A DNA stretch of 64,000 bases from Cloacibacillus porcorum. Its GTDB lineage: Bacteria > Synergistota > Synergistia > Synergistales > Synergistaceae. This document shows positions 17,851 through 28,142 of this stretch, piece after piece. A program made the position numbers and the translations under genes. Under the pieces are notes generated by a model. The model saw only the letters and a program-made list of their open reading frames with translations. It ran no database searches and was not told the origin of the DNA. Each line of letters starts with the position of its first letter. Positions within the stretch are counted from its first letter, which is position 1. The stretch spans positions 2,816,219 to 2,880,218 of the forward strand of contig NZ_CP016757.1 of assembly GCF_001701045.1 (NCBI RefSeq), in the 5' to 3' direction.

Positions 17851-17992
17851 GCACGACTAACTTCATGACTGGGGGCTTGGCAATGCTCACCGCACTTTAG
17901 TGCGCCTCCGCTTGCCAAGCCCCCAGTCATTTCGTTATTCGCACTTCTAAACGCCGATTTCCTATGAATAGGAAAATATAAACAGCAATTTA
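17835..17992 (+). repeat. Stop-anchored nested palindrome, copy A
   Basis: This is one of six related elements. From the gene outward it has an outer arm AAATCGGCGTTTATAAGCAC, an inner stem ATGACTGGGGGCTTGGCAA (17865-17883) pairing with 17912-17930, and an apical hairpin CGCACTTTAGTGCG. The closing outer arm has CTAAACGCCGATTTCC and is followed by a tail ending AACAGCAATTTA. It overlaps the stop codon of the cysteine desulfurase gene. Confidence 0.9.
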
Positions 17993-18026
17993 GGTTTGTT
18001 TTTGTGTTCAGACTGACGCTAGAAGC

Positions 18027-18067
18027 GGAACCGGCCGGCCTTTAGTTGGTCGGCGCGGGACGGTTCC
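18027..18067 (-). terminator. Hairpin after the surface-protein gene
   Basis: GGAACCG (18027-18033) pairs with CGGTTCC (18061-18067), with further GC-rich pairing inside. On the minus strand it lies just past the stop codon of the large gene, but the following T tract is weak (CTTCT), so termination is uncertain. Confidence 0.45.
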
Positions 18068-18081
18068 GTTTCCGGTGATAT

Positions 18082-21000
18082 TTAACTTTTGCCGCGTTTT
18101 ATGGCGCAGAGCGGCAGGACCGCGGCAAAGAGAGCCAGCAGACCGGCAAAGCCGCCGTTACATCCGCCGCCGGAACTTGCCGCAAGCTCTTTTTTCTTTT
18201 CTTCCTCAGCCGCGTCGCTGAAAGAAAAACCGCCGTTAGTACCGGTACCCTGCGCCTTTACGCAGTACACCTCGTCGCTGCCCTTCATCTTGTAATTGAA
18301 ACCCAGCAGCTCGAGATCGTCAAATGCATTGGAGTCGACGGCGAAGCTGATCTTCATTGGAGCGAGCTTGGGTATCGCGGAAGAGCTGCGGCTTGCCCTC
18401 GCGCCGGAGGCCTCTTTTTCCGACCGCTCCTTAACTTTGTTGTAATAGAGGGAGAAATCTGAGGAAACCGGCGTTCCGTCGCCGTAAATTACGCTTACCT
18501 CTTCTGCGCCGGGGATGTCGGGGTATATCCATTCGATCTCGTCTGCCGCGGCCATTACGCTGCCGCCAGCGACAGCTGATTTCCTGCCGCCCTCCTCCGA
18601 CACGCCGCCGGAGTCTTCTTCGCCGCCCACGAGCATGTTGATGCCGGTTCTGCCATCCGAGAGCGTGTACATAACTATATCTTCCGATAGGCCTGCCTCT
18701 TCCGGCGTCATATTCAGCTCACTCAGGACATGATGTTCTTCCAAATCCCAGCGTCCTCTTTCGCTTGCCGGAATTCCCTCATCATCCTGCGAACTATTCC
18801 CGCGAATTTGTCTCAAGGCGTTTGATGCCATTGACGATTTTATTTCCGCTTGGCTGCCCGTCTCCACGATAAATGTAAAATCATTCTTAATAATATTTGT
18901 GCCATATATTGGATACCCGGACACCTCTGCCGTCATAGGTGGGTTGAAAAGATTATTCTTATCTTTATACGTCTTTTCCAGGAAGTCCGCCATCGCTATC
19001 TGGTACGGCTGATAACGGGGTATGCGGGCGATCACATCCCCTATCGGGTGCTTTTCCAGAGGCCAATCATCATATATGGAAAAAGCAGACTTTCCACTAT
19101 TATTAGAGAGGGATGGTGTAATCAAACCAATCAACTGCAGTTTTAATTTACCTGACCCCAAAAATATAGTATGGTCCTTCTCCTTTCCAGTGTTCCTTAA
19201 GTTACACCACGCTATCTTGCCGCGTCGTATGTCACAGTCCAACCATTGCTCAGCGACGACGGTGGCCCATTTATTCCAATAGTCTTTGCCTCCTATCGAA
19301 TCATATTGGAAATCAGCCCCGTAAAAAGCCATCCTGGGCGACAATGCGATAAACGCGAACTTGTTTTCGCGATTTGTAGATACATCACCGGCATTTTCAT
19401 GGATTATATCAATATCAATATAAGCTCTTCTCTCAAGCCTCTTCGTAGTTGCCCATAACCTAATCAACGAGCCCATAGGAAGATGCTTTTTAGCGTGGAC
19501 GATTCCATTCTGGTCTACAGTGGCATATTCGCTGACATCGGTCGGGTCTTTAAAGGCGTCGCCGGTACCGGTCAATCCCCATTTAATTGGATCACTGCTG
19601 TAGTCGATGTCGACTGCGTCATATACATCGTCTCCGGCGCCGGGATGGCTATACTTATAGAAGTCAACCTGCGCCTGCATTGGAAACCATGGCGTCGCAA
19701 ACATCCACTTCCACCCCTCAGCACACATCGCATTTGGATAATCGCGGGCGAATTTACCAAACGTATCTTTAGGGTTTCCTACTTCACCATAGTTATATTT
19801 TCTGTATTGCCCATATGTCCTTAATTCTGGCACAACTTTAAATTGATAATTTGCTCCCGCCTGAACAACTGTTGTGTTATTATTCGCAAGAATCTTGATA
19901 CCTGTCAGAGGCGGCGTTTTCTCCGCAGTAAATTCGATGATTTTAAGTGGATTTTTCTCGACCAAGTTTGCCACTACCGGAGGGAATTCCAGCAGTTTAG
20001 AGGTCTTTATCCACGCAAACTCACCCTGACGCTCCCGGCCATCCGGCAGCGAGGCCTGTAAATATACGGGATAGAGACGGTCCAATATTTCGCCTATACC
20101 ATCTTTGCGGTCTTCAGCGAGGGGTTCATAACTGCGTGTATAGGTAAAAGCCTTCTTAGACTGGTTAGAAAAATAGAGCGTAACCGTACCGCCGGTCCTG
20201 CGAGTGTTAATCGTCGTACTGCCGACCATCCAGTCTATGGGAGCGGAGTCCGGCTCGGCGTCAGGGTCCATATTGGCTATTTTAAAGCTTGGAGGGTTCT
20301 CTTCCTGCCCCAGCGGAGGAAATACCGCCCAGCCGACAGTCATCACTCCGCTGCCGCCGTCTTTGTCATTATTAAATGTCGACAGGTTGTCGAACCTTGA
20401 GATGTCCGATTTGACGATGTAAGAAAATTTTCTGTTGCCGCCTGGCTCCGTGGGCAAATCAAACTGTATGCAGGAAGAAATACCGTTAATCCTAAAACTC
20501 GGCCCTGAGCCGTTCAGCCATATTTTTGACAGTTCTTCGGGGGTTATTCCCAGGTAAATGAAAGGCTTTCCGGCATATCCCTGCTGCAGGTTGAGTTTGT
20601 AATCATATTTCCGACCGGTTGCCGTATTGCTGACGGTGAATCGTATTTCTCTCTTTTCGCCCCAAACCATATTGATGGCGGCGGTCAGCTTGCCGTCTAG
20701 AATGGTATAGGAGTCCTTGTCCCGGTCCAGATTCGTATCCAACGTTATGGTCTTGTCGTCTGGTATTTCCGCGCTCAGTGTGAACTTGAGTGAGTTTGGC
20801 TCTGTCTTGAATAGTTTCTCTTTGCCATTAAGCTCCGTCTGCGACAATTTCAGAACGTCTTTTGTTTCAAATTTATCGTAGAGATTCAGGGATAAGAGCC
20901 GCGGTTCCACTTTTTGCGAAACCAGATTCACCCGTACCTTGTAGTCGCTTACGTCGGTGCCGCCCGTAGAAGGATTCTTCCTGCTCATCGTAATATAAAC

Positions 21001-22637
21001 AGGCAGAGTCTTTCCCTGTCCATCTATGGTAAATTTTTTGCTCTCTTCGCCGGATTTTATAGGATTTTCCTGGCGGCCCTCCTCTGTGCTGACGAATACT
21101 TCCGTATCATACTCCATATTGGTTTCAACGGTGGGAACTACTATAAATTTATACTTTTCGATATTAGGGAGCTGCTCCAGCTGCACATTATAGCCGCGAT
21201 AGCCCTGGGCGTTGGGCGCCAGATCCTTATTAAACCCAGTTACGACACCGCTGCCGTTATCATCCTGTATAAGCGTAAGCTCCGTTTTGTCTTTTTTTTC
21301 GTCGATCATGTACACCTTAAGGCCGTCCAGCTTCACATCGTCATTGCGGCTGTTTAATTCGACTAAATACGAGGCGGTATCGCCAGCTTTGCTGGTGACC
21401 GTTATTTTGACATCACGTATCTCCCCCGCAACAAGATAGCGCACGGTTGCCTTGCCATCAAGGGCATCTTCGCCATTTATACTGATGCTCTGCGGATCGT
21501 TTTTGGCAGCGACTTTCACCACGACACTCCTGTATGATCCCGGTATGGAGGCGTAGCCTTGAAGGTAGCCGTCAGCGAACGTTACCGTACCCAATAGCTT
21601 GCCACTTTCCGATTCGAGGGTGACGCTCTCTACTGGGCTGTATGCGGGAGTACCCTTATAGAGCCAGATCTCGTAGGTGACAAAGCCCTGCTGGGATACG
21701 TCTCCCACCATGAGTACGATACGGTTCCATCCCTCTTTGAGACCCACGTTGACGTCACCTTTTGACGCCTTCGCGCCGGGATTGGGAGCAGCGCCGTTGA
21801 CGGAGACGGACCAGTCGGACTCCTTATCCAGTGTGAAGGTCATAACAACGCTGGAGACCCTATCGTCGGCAAGAGACGCTTCAAACATCCTCGTTGGCAC
21901 TGAGGGCGTATTTTCGTCCATCAGCGTCCCATCGTTTTGACCGCTGATAGTTACATCCAAGGACAGCGTCTTTAACTGTGCCTGCGGAGCGGCGGCGCTG
22001 ATAGGACCAAATTTACCTGTAAGTTTTCCGGCGTTAGGGTCGGCAAGCGCCAGCGAATCGTTATGGCCTTTTAGTTCAGGATCGTAGGATACAGTTGCCG
22101 AATCGCCGATGATTTTTCCCAATTCAAGCTCTACGGCACGAAACGTCCGGCGGCTGCCCGTGACAACAGGCGCTGCCAGCGGGACGACCTTTATTACATC
22201 AACAACGGTACCATTATCATTAACTATGAACTTTTGGCGCGCTTCGTCCCCCACCATGCTGACACCATCATCAATAGATTTGGTCGTGGCGTATTCAAGC
22301 TCTCTGTCAAAAGTGATCTGCAAATGTGTCCCATCCACCTTTACAACGCCGGTGGGGGTTAAAGGCGAATATGAATCCGCGGTGTATTTAAGGATTTTTT
22401 CGCTGTCCGTTTCCGTTTGCAAGCAGTAGTATGTTGTCTCGTAGGTTGGATTGTCCGCCATAACGACATGGGCGGCGAAGGGAATCAGCGCGCACAGCGC
22501 GGCAAGCAGGAGTATCAGGAACTTAAAGGGTGCGGAAAAAGGAAGGAGTCTTAACCAGTATAAACTACGGTTGCCCCCCCCCGTGGAAGGGTACTAAGGT
22601 TCGTTTTTTGCAAAAATGGCGTTCGATCGTCTTTCAT
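18082..22637 (-). CDS. Large Synergist-CTERM surface protein, apparently switched off by a poly-G frameshift
   Basis: An uninterrupted frame of 1,459 codons runs to 18082, starting from an ATG at 22461 with no ribosome site. Upstream in the same frame is a strong signal-peptide core (KFLILLLAALCALIPFAAHV) with no ATG, GTG or TTG before a stop. The only well-placed start is ATG 22637 (GGAGG 9 bases before it). It is in another frame and runs into TAA after 28 codons. A tract of nine G's (22582-22574) separates the two. Ten or seven G's would fuse them into a 1,518-residue secreted protein. The mature part is rich in beta-sandwich-like repeats with many Asp, Lys and Thr residues. The C-terminus (SSGGGCNGG, a hydrophobic stretch, then KRGKS) matches the Synergist-CTERM sorting signal. 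Possible adhesin or surface-layer role (inference). A sequencing slip in the tract is the main alternative. Confidence 0.8.
22574..22582 (-). repeat. Nine-G homopolymer tract in the 5' end of the surface-protein gene
   Basis: Nine C's on the plus strand, that is nine G's on the coding strand, at codons 19-22 of the frame starting at 22637. This length is typical of phase-variable contingency tracts. At nine the upstream ATG is out of frame with the signal peptide; at ten it is in frame. Confidence 0.95.
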
Positions 22638-22997
22638 CTTTACCTACCTCCAATTAAGATATATTATCCGCGGAACGCAGGAGGCTCGTATCCTCGATAC
22701 GCCACCGCACTAATAAATAATTTTTACATCCGCTGCGCGGCTATCGTATCACAGTACTGCCATGTCGCGCAACAAATATTTTTTACGTCCACCGTAAAAT
22801 TACTTAATATACGTTAAGTAACTTTTCCGAACGATACATAACATCGAAACACCCTCGGCGCCGAACGCCGTCTTTGGTACCAAAATACCAGCCACACGCC
22901 AATTCGCCCTGTCGTTTATAGAGTTGATATTTGAATTTTTCAGAAGTGACTGACTGTATGTCCATACATCGATGAACTTGTATAACAATAAGAAAGC
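22638..22997. other. Gap upstream of the surface-protein gene
   Basis: This AT-rich stretch holds the ribosome site of the surface gene (GGAGG at 22647-22651), a GATAAT-like box near 22665 on the minus strand, and a palindrome TTACTTAA-N6-TTAAGTAA at 22798-22819. I see no gene. Short overlapping frames in it have no start signals or recognisable sequence. Confidence 0.6.
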
Positions 22998-23158
22998 TAA
23001 ATCGCAATTTACTGCTTTCCCACCCAAAGGAAATCGGCGTTTAGACGTGTCGGATGCTAAATAACTTGCCCTCTGAGTACCGGAGCCGTATCTTCATACG
23101 GCGAGGACACTCAGGGGGCAAGTTATGACGCAGACGGCGCGTATAAACGCCGATTTTT
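22998..23158 (-). repeat. Stop-anchored nested palindrome, copy B
   Basis: It abuts the stop codon of the small membrane-protein gene at 23157. Outer arms are AAATCGGCGTTTAGACGTG and GCGTATAAACGCCGATTT. The inner stem is AACTTGCCCTCTGAG paired with CTCAGGGGGCAAGTT, and the apical hairpin is CCGTATCTTCATACGG. The distal tail begins TAAATCGCAATTTA. Confidence 0.9.
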
Positions 23159-23438
23159 AGGCGATGTATCCCTTGGCTACCAGTACGGCACGGGAATACT
23201 CGTCCTCGGGACGGTACCCCTTGCTCAGCAGCTCGCGGATGTAGGTGCCATTATAGGTAAAGCTGAATACGAGCTGCGCAAAAAAGAGCGTCAGCACGCT
23301 CGCCGCGAACATTATCACGGCCCACTTCGCGTCGCCCCGGCATATCGGCACAAGGAAACCGAAGAAGAACACCGTCCAGCTGAAACCCACTTTTACCGAG
23401 CGCATCTGGCCGTCCTCGGCGATAAGTCTTATCATCAT
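23157..23438 (-). CDS. Small membrane protein (DUF2628-like)
   Basis: A 93-residue protein with two hydrophobic segments (WTVFFFGFLVPICRG and WAVIMFAASVLTLFFAQLVF) and the FFFGFLVPxxRGDxKW pattern seen in DUF2628-type small membrane proteins. GGAGG lies about 8 bases before the double ATG. The function is unknown. It is divergent from the LemA gene, with about 150 bases between them. Confidence 0.65.
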   Translation of the reverse strand: MMIRLIAEDGQMRSVKVGFSWTVFFFGFLVPICRGDAKWAVIMFAASVLTLFFAQLVFSFTYNGTYIRELLSKGYRPEDEYSRAVLVAKGYIA

Positions 23439-23589
23439 ATTCTATTCCTCCATGTCCATCTATTTTTTATCACATCAGGCACTGCGTTTTACCGTTTATT
23501 TGCCTATTTACGCTATAAATATTAACACGTATCATCGCAGGAGAGGTATAATCAACCGACAAATCAGAGATTTGGAAGGAGAAATTCTC

Positions 23590-24141
23590 ATGGTGTTGTG
23601 GATAGTATTAGGTATAGCCGCGCTCATAGTGGTGTGGATTATCGGGACATATAACGGACTGGTCAAGCTGAGAAATATGGCGCAGGAGGCCTGGAGCGGC
23701 ATTGACGTGCAGCTCAAACGCCGCAGCGATCTTGTTCCCAATCTTGTGGAGACCGTCAAAGGCTATGCGGGACATGAGAAGAGCACGCTGGACGACGTGA
23801 CCCGCGCGCGGACGGCGGTGGTCGACGCTGGAGGCGATACCGCGGAGAGGATGAAGGCGGAAAATATGCTTACCTCCACGCTTCGTTCGCTCTTTGCCGT
23901 CGCCGAGGCCTACCCTGATCTTAAGGCCAATACGAATTTTCTTCAGTTACAGGGAGAGCTCAGTAAGATCGAGGATGAGATTCAGATGTCGCGCCGTTAT
24001 TACAACGGCTCCGCGCGCAATCTGAACAACGCCGTACAGCAGTTCCCCGGCATGCTGATCGCCGGGCCGATGGGTTTTTCCACTTTGCCGTATTATGAGG
24101 CGGACGAGTCGGAACGCGCCGTGCCAAAGGTCGCATTTTAA
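23590..24141 (+). CDS. lemA: LemA family protein
   Basis: A 183-residue protein with one N-terminal membrane helix (VLWIVLGIAALIVVWIIGTY). The LemA core follows: NGLVKLRNMAQEAWSGIDVQLKRRSDLVPNL in parts, GYAGHEKSTLDDVTRAR, and a C-terminal helix with NFLQLQGELSKIEDEI. AAGGAG upstream fixes the start at 23590; the longer frame from 23452 has no ribosome site. LemA proteins sit in the envelope with a periplasmic or outer helical domain. Their role is not settled, and they commonly pair with DUF2207 proteins, as here. Confidence 0.9.
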   Translation: MVLWIVLGIAALIVVWIIGTYNGLVKLRNMAQEAWSGIDVQLKRRSDLVPNLVETVKGYAGHEKSTLDDVTRARTAVVDAGGDTAERMKAENMLTSTLRSLFAVAEAYPDLKANTNFLQLQGELSKIEDEIQMSRRYYNGSARNLNNAVQQFPGMLIAGPMGFSTLPYYEADESERAVPKVAF

Positions 24142-24194
24142 AATCGGCCAGATATAGCCAAATAGGATAACGTTTAAAATTAAGGAGGCGGCAA

Positions 24195-26087
24195 ATGAAA
24201 AAGACAAATATCTGCTTGTTGTTCATGTTTTGTGCCGTTATTTTCTCCGCTCTTCCCGCCAACGCCGCGGAGATCATTGAAAGTTTCCGCAGCACGATAG
24301 CGATCCGTGAGGACAGCTCCCTTGAGGTCAAGGAGAAGCTGTTGGTAAATATTGAGCATAAGAGTATAAAGCGCGGCATCATCCGTAACTTCCCGATAAG
24401 GTATAAGGACAGGAGCGGGCGCTCCTTCGATGTCGGCTTTGACGTGGAGTCCGTCAAGCTTGACGGCGAAGACATCCCCTACAATATCTCTTATGACGGC
24501 GCTTACGCCTATGTGAAGATCGGCGACCCAAACTCGATGATACCGCTGGGGCTCCATACTTTTACGATAAAGTATACGACGACGCGTCAGGTGGGTTTCT
24601 TTGAAAATTACGACGAACTTTACTGGAACGTCACCGGCAACGGCTGGTCATGGCCGATAATGACGGCCGCCTGCAGCGTCTCTCTGCCGCAAAAATACGC
24701 GGGCGAACCATTTCGTTCAATAGAATGGTACGTCGGAGGCTACGGTGAGCGCGGAGTTAAGGAAGACGCCAAGCTGGCCGATAGGAATACGGTGGTCACG
24801 ACGCACCCGCTGTCGCCTGGAGAGGGGCTCACCGTCGTATATACGTGGAAGAAAGGGCTCATCTCCCCGCCACCGTCACCGTTCGGAGACGAACGCAGGC
24901 AGAGCTGGATCGCCTTTGCGACTTTAGCCTTTTCCTGCGCGTGGTTCGCCTTTGCAGTCCTAAAACGCAGGGGCGGAGGGGAACCACCGGCGGTGATCCC
25001 ACGTTTCTATCCGCCGAAGGATTCTTCTCCCGCCTTCGTTCGCTATATAAAGGAGATGAAGGTCGACCGCGTCTCGATGACGGCAAATATCATTGGGCTG
25101 GCGGTCAAAGGGGCGCTGAAGATTGAGGAGAGCGACGAACCGCCCTCGTTCTTTGGGCATAAAAATAATATCTTCACGCTCGTGAAGAAAAACAGCAATG
25201 TCGAACTGACACGGGACGAGGACGCGATGATGATGCGGCTCTTCCCCGGAGACCGGGAGAGCATCACGCTGGAGCAGAAAAACGCCAGGGAGCTTTCCGG
25301 TGCGAACGGCGGCCTCCGGCGCGGCATATCGAGCCTCAGCCGCGGGCTGGTCTCCACGAATATCGGCCTCTGTCTCACCGGCGCGCTGATTTTTATCGCC
25401 GGGCTCGCCACAACGCTGCCCTTCACCGGAGACAGCCTTACGACCACAGCCGCCGCCGGCATCTTCGGAGGCGCGGTGCTCATGATCTCACTCTCAAGGA
25501 AGGTTTCTCCCGGCGGCTCTTTCATTACAAAGATAAAGGAGATCATATTCTCCCTCTTTCCCTCGGTCGTCGCGGCCTTTGCCGCGTATTCGATCTTCGA
25601 GGGAGAGCGCGCCGTCCTTTTGATAATCCTGCCCTTTATCGCGGCGGCGACGGTGACTGCGCTGATGCGCCCCTTCGTTACCAGCCGAACTGAGAGGGGC
25701 GAGGAGCTCAACAGCGAGGTGGAGGGGCTGAATCTCTATATCTCCGTCGCGGAGAAGGACCGTATGGAGATGCTGAACGCGCCGGACGAGACCCCAGAGC
25801 TGTTTGAACGGCTTCTGCCCTACGCGATGGCGCTCGGGGCAGCCAAGACCTGGGGAGACCGGTTCGCAAAGGTACTTGAAAAGGCACAGTACACGCCGCA
25901 GTGGTACGCCGGCCCCTCACCCTATATCTTCATGAACACGGGCGGCTTCGGCTCTTTCTCCGAGGCAATCGGCTCCAGCATGGCCGCCGGCATGAAACCG
26001 GAACAGGCCCCAAGCTCCTTTTCCGGAGCCGGAGGCGGCGGCTTCTCCGGCGGCGGAGGTGGCGGTGGCGGCGGCTCCGGCTGGTAA
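24195..26087 (+). CDS. DUF2207 domain membrane protein
   Basis: A 630-residue protein. It has a signal peptide (KKTNICLLFMFCAVIFSALPANA), then a DUF2207 beta-rich extracytoplasmic domain beginning ESFRSTIAIREDSSLEVKE, with FFENYDELYWNVTGNGWSWPI. Membrane helices follow near 235-255 and in the region about 395-500, and a glycine-rich tail ends GGGGGGGSGW. This is the usual partner of LemA. AGGAGG precedes the ATG. Function is unknown; an envelope or secretion-stress role has been proposed for relatives. Its stop codon is followed at once by repeat copy C. Confidence 0.85.
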   Translation: MKKTNICLLFMFCAVIFSALPANAAEIIESFRSTIAIREDSSLEVKEKLLVNIEHKSIKRGIIRNFPIRYKDRSGRSFDVGFDVESVKLDGEDIPYNISYDGAYAYVKIGDPNSMIPLGLHTFTIKYTTTRQVGFFENYDELYWNVTGNGWSWPIMTAACSVSLPQKYAGEPFRSIEWYVGGYGERGVKEDAKLADRNTVVTTHPLSPGEGLTVVYTWKKGLISPPPSPFGDERRQSWIAFATLAFSCAWFAFAVLKRRGGGEPPAVIPRFYPPKDSSPAFVRYIKEMKVDRVSMTANIIGLAVKGALKIEESDEPPSFFGHKNNIFTLVKKNSNVELTRDEDAMMMRLFPGDRESITLEQKNARELSGANGGLRRGISSLSRGLVSTNIGLCLTGALIFIAGLATTLPFTGDSLTTTAAAGIFGGAVLMISLSRKVSPGGSFITKIKEIIFSLFPSVVAAFAAYSIFEGERAVLLIILPFIAAATVTALMRPFVTSRTERGEELNSEVEGLNLYISVAEKDRMEMLNAPDETPELFERLLPYAMALGAAKTWGDRFAKVLEKAQYTPQWYAGPSPYIFMNTGGFGSFSEAIGSSMAAGMKPEQAPSSFSGAGGGGFSGGGGGGGGGSGW

Positions 26088-26247
26088 AACAGGAGTTTAT
26101 AAGCACGATTTGCGTCATAAAATGGGGTCTCCGAATCCTCACCGTATGAAGATACGGTTCCGGTATCGGAGACCCCATTTCATTTAGCAACTCGCACTTC
26201 TAAACTCCGATTTCCTTCGGGTAGGAAAAGAGGTAAATTGCGATTTA
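26088..26247 (+). repeat. Stop-anchored nested palindrome, copy C
   Basis: It starts just after the DUF2207 stop codon. The outer arms are GGAGTTTATAAGCACG and CGCACTTCTAAACTCC. Relative to copy A one arm changed GGCGTTTA to GGAGTTTA and the other changed TAAACGCC to TAAACTCC, a compensating pair. The inner stem is AATGGGGTCTCCGA with TCGGAGACCCCATT, and the apical hairpin is CCGTATGAAGATACGG. Confidence 0.9.
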
Positions 26248-26258
26248 CCAAAGATTTT

Positions 26259-26465
26259 GGCGCCCTCTCCGAGGGAGCTGTCCCGTAGGGACTGAGGGAG
26301 AATTGACCTTAGGTTCTTCCGCGGCTTTTGCCGCGGGCTCTGTTTGGCGCGGTTCCCACGCCAAACAGAGCAACTCTCCCTCAGTCTCGGCGAAAAACAT
26401 CGCCGAGCCAGCTCCCTCACATGAACAGAGGGCGCCTTTAAGGGCAAAGTCAAAAGATAAAGCGT
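26259..26465. repeat. Composite inverted-repeat element, copy 1 (MITE-like)
   Basis: Nested arms: GGCGCCCTCT with AGAGGGCGCC (26259/26427), GAGGGAGCTG with CAGCTCCCTC, and CTGAGGGAG with CTCCCTCAG. These enclose local hairpins (TCCCGTAGGGA, GCGGCTTTTGCCGC, and a stem of GCTCTGTTTGG type). There is no gene inside. The 71-bp core at 26303-26373 recurs in copy 2 (39868-40268) in the opposite orientation. Confidence 0.75.
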
Positions 26466-26490
26466 TATTTATTCCTTGCACCGTCGAAGA

Positions 26491-26649
26491 TAAATCGCTG
26501 TTTACCGTTCCCCACCCGAAGGAAATCGGCGTTTAGACGTGTCGATGACGACGCGAAATAAGGCCGGAAAACCGCAGGCGCACTTCGGTGCGTCGAGGAT
26601 TTTCCGGCCTTGTTGAGATAAGTCAGCGGCGCGTATAAACGCCGATTTC
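26491..26649 (-). repeat. Stop-anchored nested palindrome, copy D
   Basis: It directly follows the TAG stop of the GH18 gene. The outer arms AAATCGGCGTTTAGACGTG and GCGTATAAACGCCGATTT are the same as copy B. The inner stem is different (AAGGCCGGAAAA with a TTTTCCGGCCTT partner), and so is the apical hairpin (CGCACTTCGGTGCG). Confidence 0.9.
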
Positions 26650-28095
26650 CTATTTGCCCATTAAAGATGAAATAGTATCCCACACCTCGGGTTTTTCGTG
26701 GCCTTTTCGCCAACCGGCCATTCCGGCGAGGCCGTATTTACCCACCAGTGAAAGCTTCCGCTCTATCGAGGCGGCGTTTTCGACCCATACCTTCTGCACC
26801 TTGCCATTCGCGACGTAGGTGAAATAATACTGTCCCGGCGTCTCAAGCCACTGCATCTGAGCGCCGCGCTTCGCGGCGAGCTCCTCCGCCTCGGCCATCG
26901 TCAGGGTGTAGCCCTTCACCTTCACTCCGCCGTTGGCTTTCGTCTCCTCCCAGCGGCGCATATAGAAGGGAACGCCGAGCACCAGCTTCGACGGCGGGAC
27001 TCCCTCCGCGAGGGTACCCTCGACCGCCTTCGTCACCCAGGGCATCGAGGCTACGGAACCGGCGCGTGGGCTTGTACGCCAGTGTTCGTCGTAGGCCATC
27101 AGCATGACATAGTCGACATATTTCGCAAGTTCGCCGCGGTCATGGCTCCGCGAAGATTTAGTATTCGCGGGGATGAAGACGTCGACGGAGAGCGTGAGCC
27201 CCTCGGGGCGCAGCAGTTCGGATATCCGCGCGACAAAGCGCACGAACTGCGCGCGGTCGGCTTCGTTCATTCCCTCAAAGTCGATATTGACGCCGTCGAG
27301 GCCGTAGAGCTTCGCGTAGATTATGAGACGCGCCATAAAGAGGTTCATCGCGCGCGCGTTCTTAAAGAAGGCGGTCGTCATGGCGGCGTTGAAGCTGTTG
27401 GAGACCAGCCCCCACACGCGGTATCCCCTGCGGTGGGCTGACTCAACATAGGCGGCGGAGGCGCGGTTCGCCATACCGCCGTTCGCGTCCATGAGATTGA
27501 ACCAGGTCGGGGATAGGACGTCAAGGCCAGGTATCGCATTCTGCGCGCCGAGATTGGGATTATCGAGCGTCACATGTTCCCAGGTCATCGTCAGCTTGCC
27601 AGAAATTGGGGGCAGCTCCACGGCACCGCTCTGCACATATCCTCTGACGCTGTCGTTGGGGGTAAAGACGACGCTCCCGTTTTCCCTTCTGAAATCAAGA
27701 TTCGTCAGGTTCTGCATCCCGCTCATGTTGAAGTAGGAGACGCCCTCGACGGAGAGCGAGGGGAAATATAGCGCTATCTGGCGTCCGGCGAGCTGCGCGA
27801 GCACAGGGCTGTCAAAGCGCTGCGCGGGGTCTGTGACGCCGATGTAGAAACCTTTGTTGTTCGGCCCATCCTCCAGAGGTACGCCCATCAAACGAAGCGC
27901 CTCCGCGGGCACCCAAAGGGCGCCGGCCCTGAAAAAGGCGGTGCCAAGCAGATCGGGCTGTACACCGCTCTGGCTTTCAAAATATATCTCCACCGGTTCG
28001 TCTCCCTCGGCAGCAAAAGCCGCGCCGTTAAAGGGTACGGAGACGAGGACCGTGAGTAATAACACCTTTAAAAATCTTACAAGTGGACACTTCAT
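26650..28095 (-). CDS. Glycoside hydrolase family 18 protein, secreted
   Basis: A 481-residue protein with a signal peptide (VRFLKVLLLTVLVSVPFNGAAFA). An N-terminal domain (about 30-150) resembles copper-amine-oxidase-like or stalk domains of cell-wall proteins. The GH18 barrel follows from about residue 160 (LTMTWEHV). The catalytic motif is YGLDGVNIDFEGM, the DxxDxDxE signature with the acid Glu, and later strands are YVDYVMLMAYDEHW and LVLGVPFYMRRW. Such spore- or wall-type GH18 proteins act on peptidoglycan or GlcNAc polymers outside the cytoplasm. Confidence 0.85.
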   Translation of the reverse strand: MKCPLVRFLKVLLLTVLVSVPFNGAAFAAEGDEPVEIYFESQSGVQPDLLGTAFFRAGALWVPAEALRLMGVPLEDGPNNKGFYIGVTDPAQRFDSPVLAQLAGRQIALYFPSLSVEGVSYFNMSGMQNLTNLDFRRENGSVVFTPNDSVRGYVQSGAVELPPISGKLTMTWEHVTLDNPNLGAQNAIPGLDVLSPTWFNLMDANGGMANRASAAYVESAHRRGYRVWGLVSNSFNAAMTTAFFKNARAMNLFMARLIIYAKLYGLDGVNIDFEGMNEADRAQFVRFVARISELLRPEGLTLSVDVFIPANTKSSRSHDRGELAKYVDYVMLMAYDEHWRTSPRAGSVASMPWVTKAVEGTLAEGVPPSKLVLGVPFYMRRWEETKANGGVKVKGYTLTMAEAEELAAKRGAQMQWLETPGQYYFTYVANGKVQKVWVENAASIERKLSLVGKYGLAGMAGWRKGHEKPEVWDTISSLMGK

Positions 28096-28142
28096 TGCAA
28101 AACTCCTTTCGTCATTCAGAGGATATTTTACTCTAAAAAGAT

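Noticed and set aside
22459-22461. ATG 22461 as the real start of the surface protein
   Set aside because: It has no ribosome site and would remove the in-frame signal peptide immediately upstream, leaving a Synergist-CTERM protein without export.
22800-23027. Short minus-strand frames between the surface gene and copy B
   Set aside because: Two overlapping frames share the stretch, with no ribosome site and no recognisable sequence. They end inside the repeat.
17835-26649. The repeats as a CRISPR array
   Set aside because: Copies are kilobases apart, each bound to a stop codon, with palindromic interiors and no regular spacers or cas genes.
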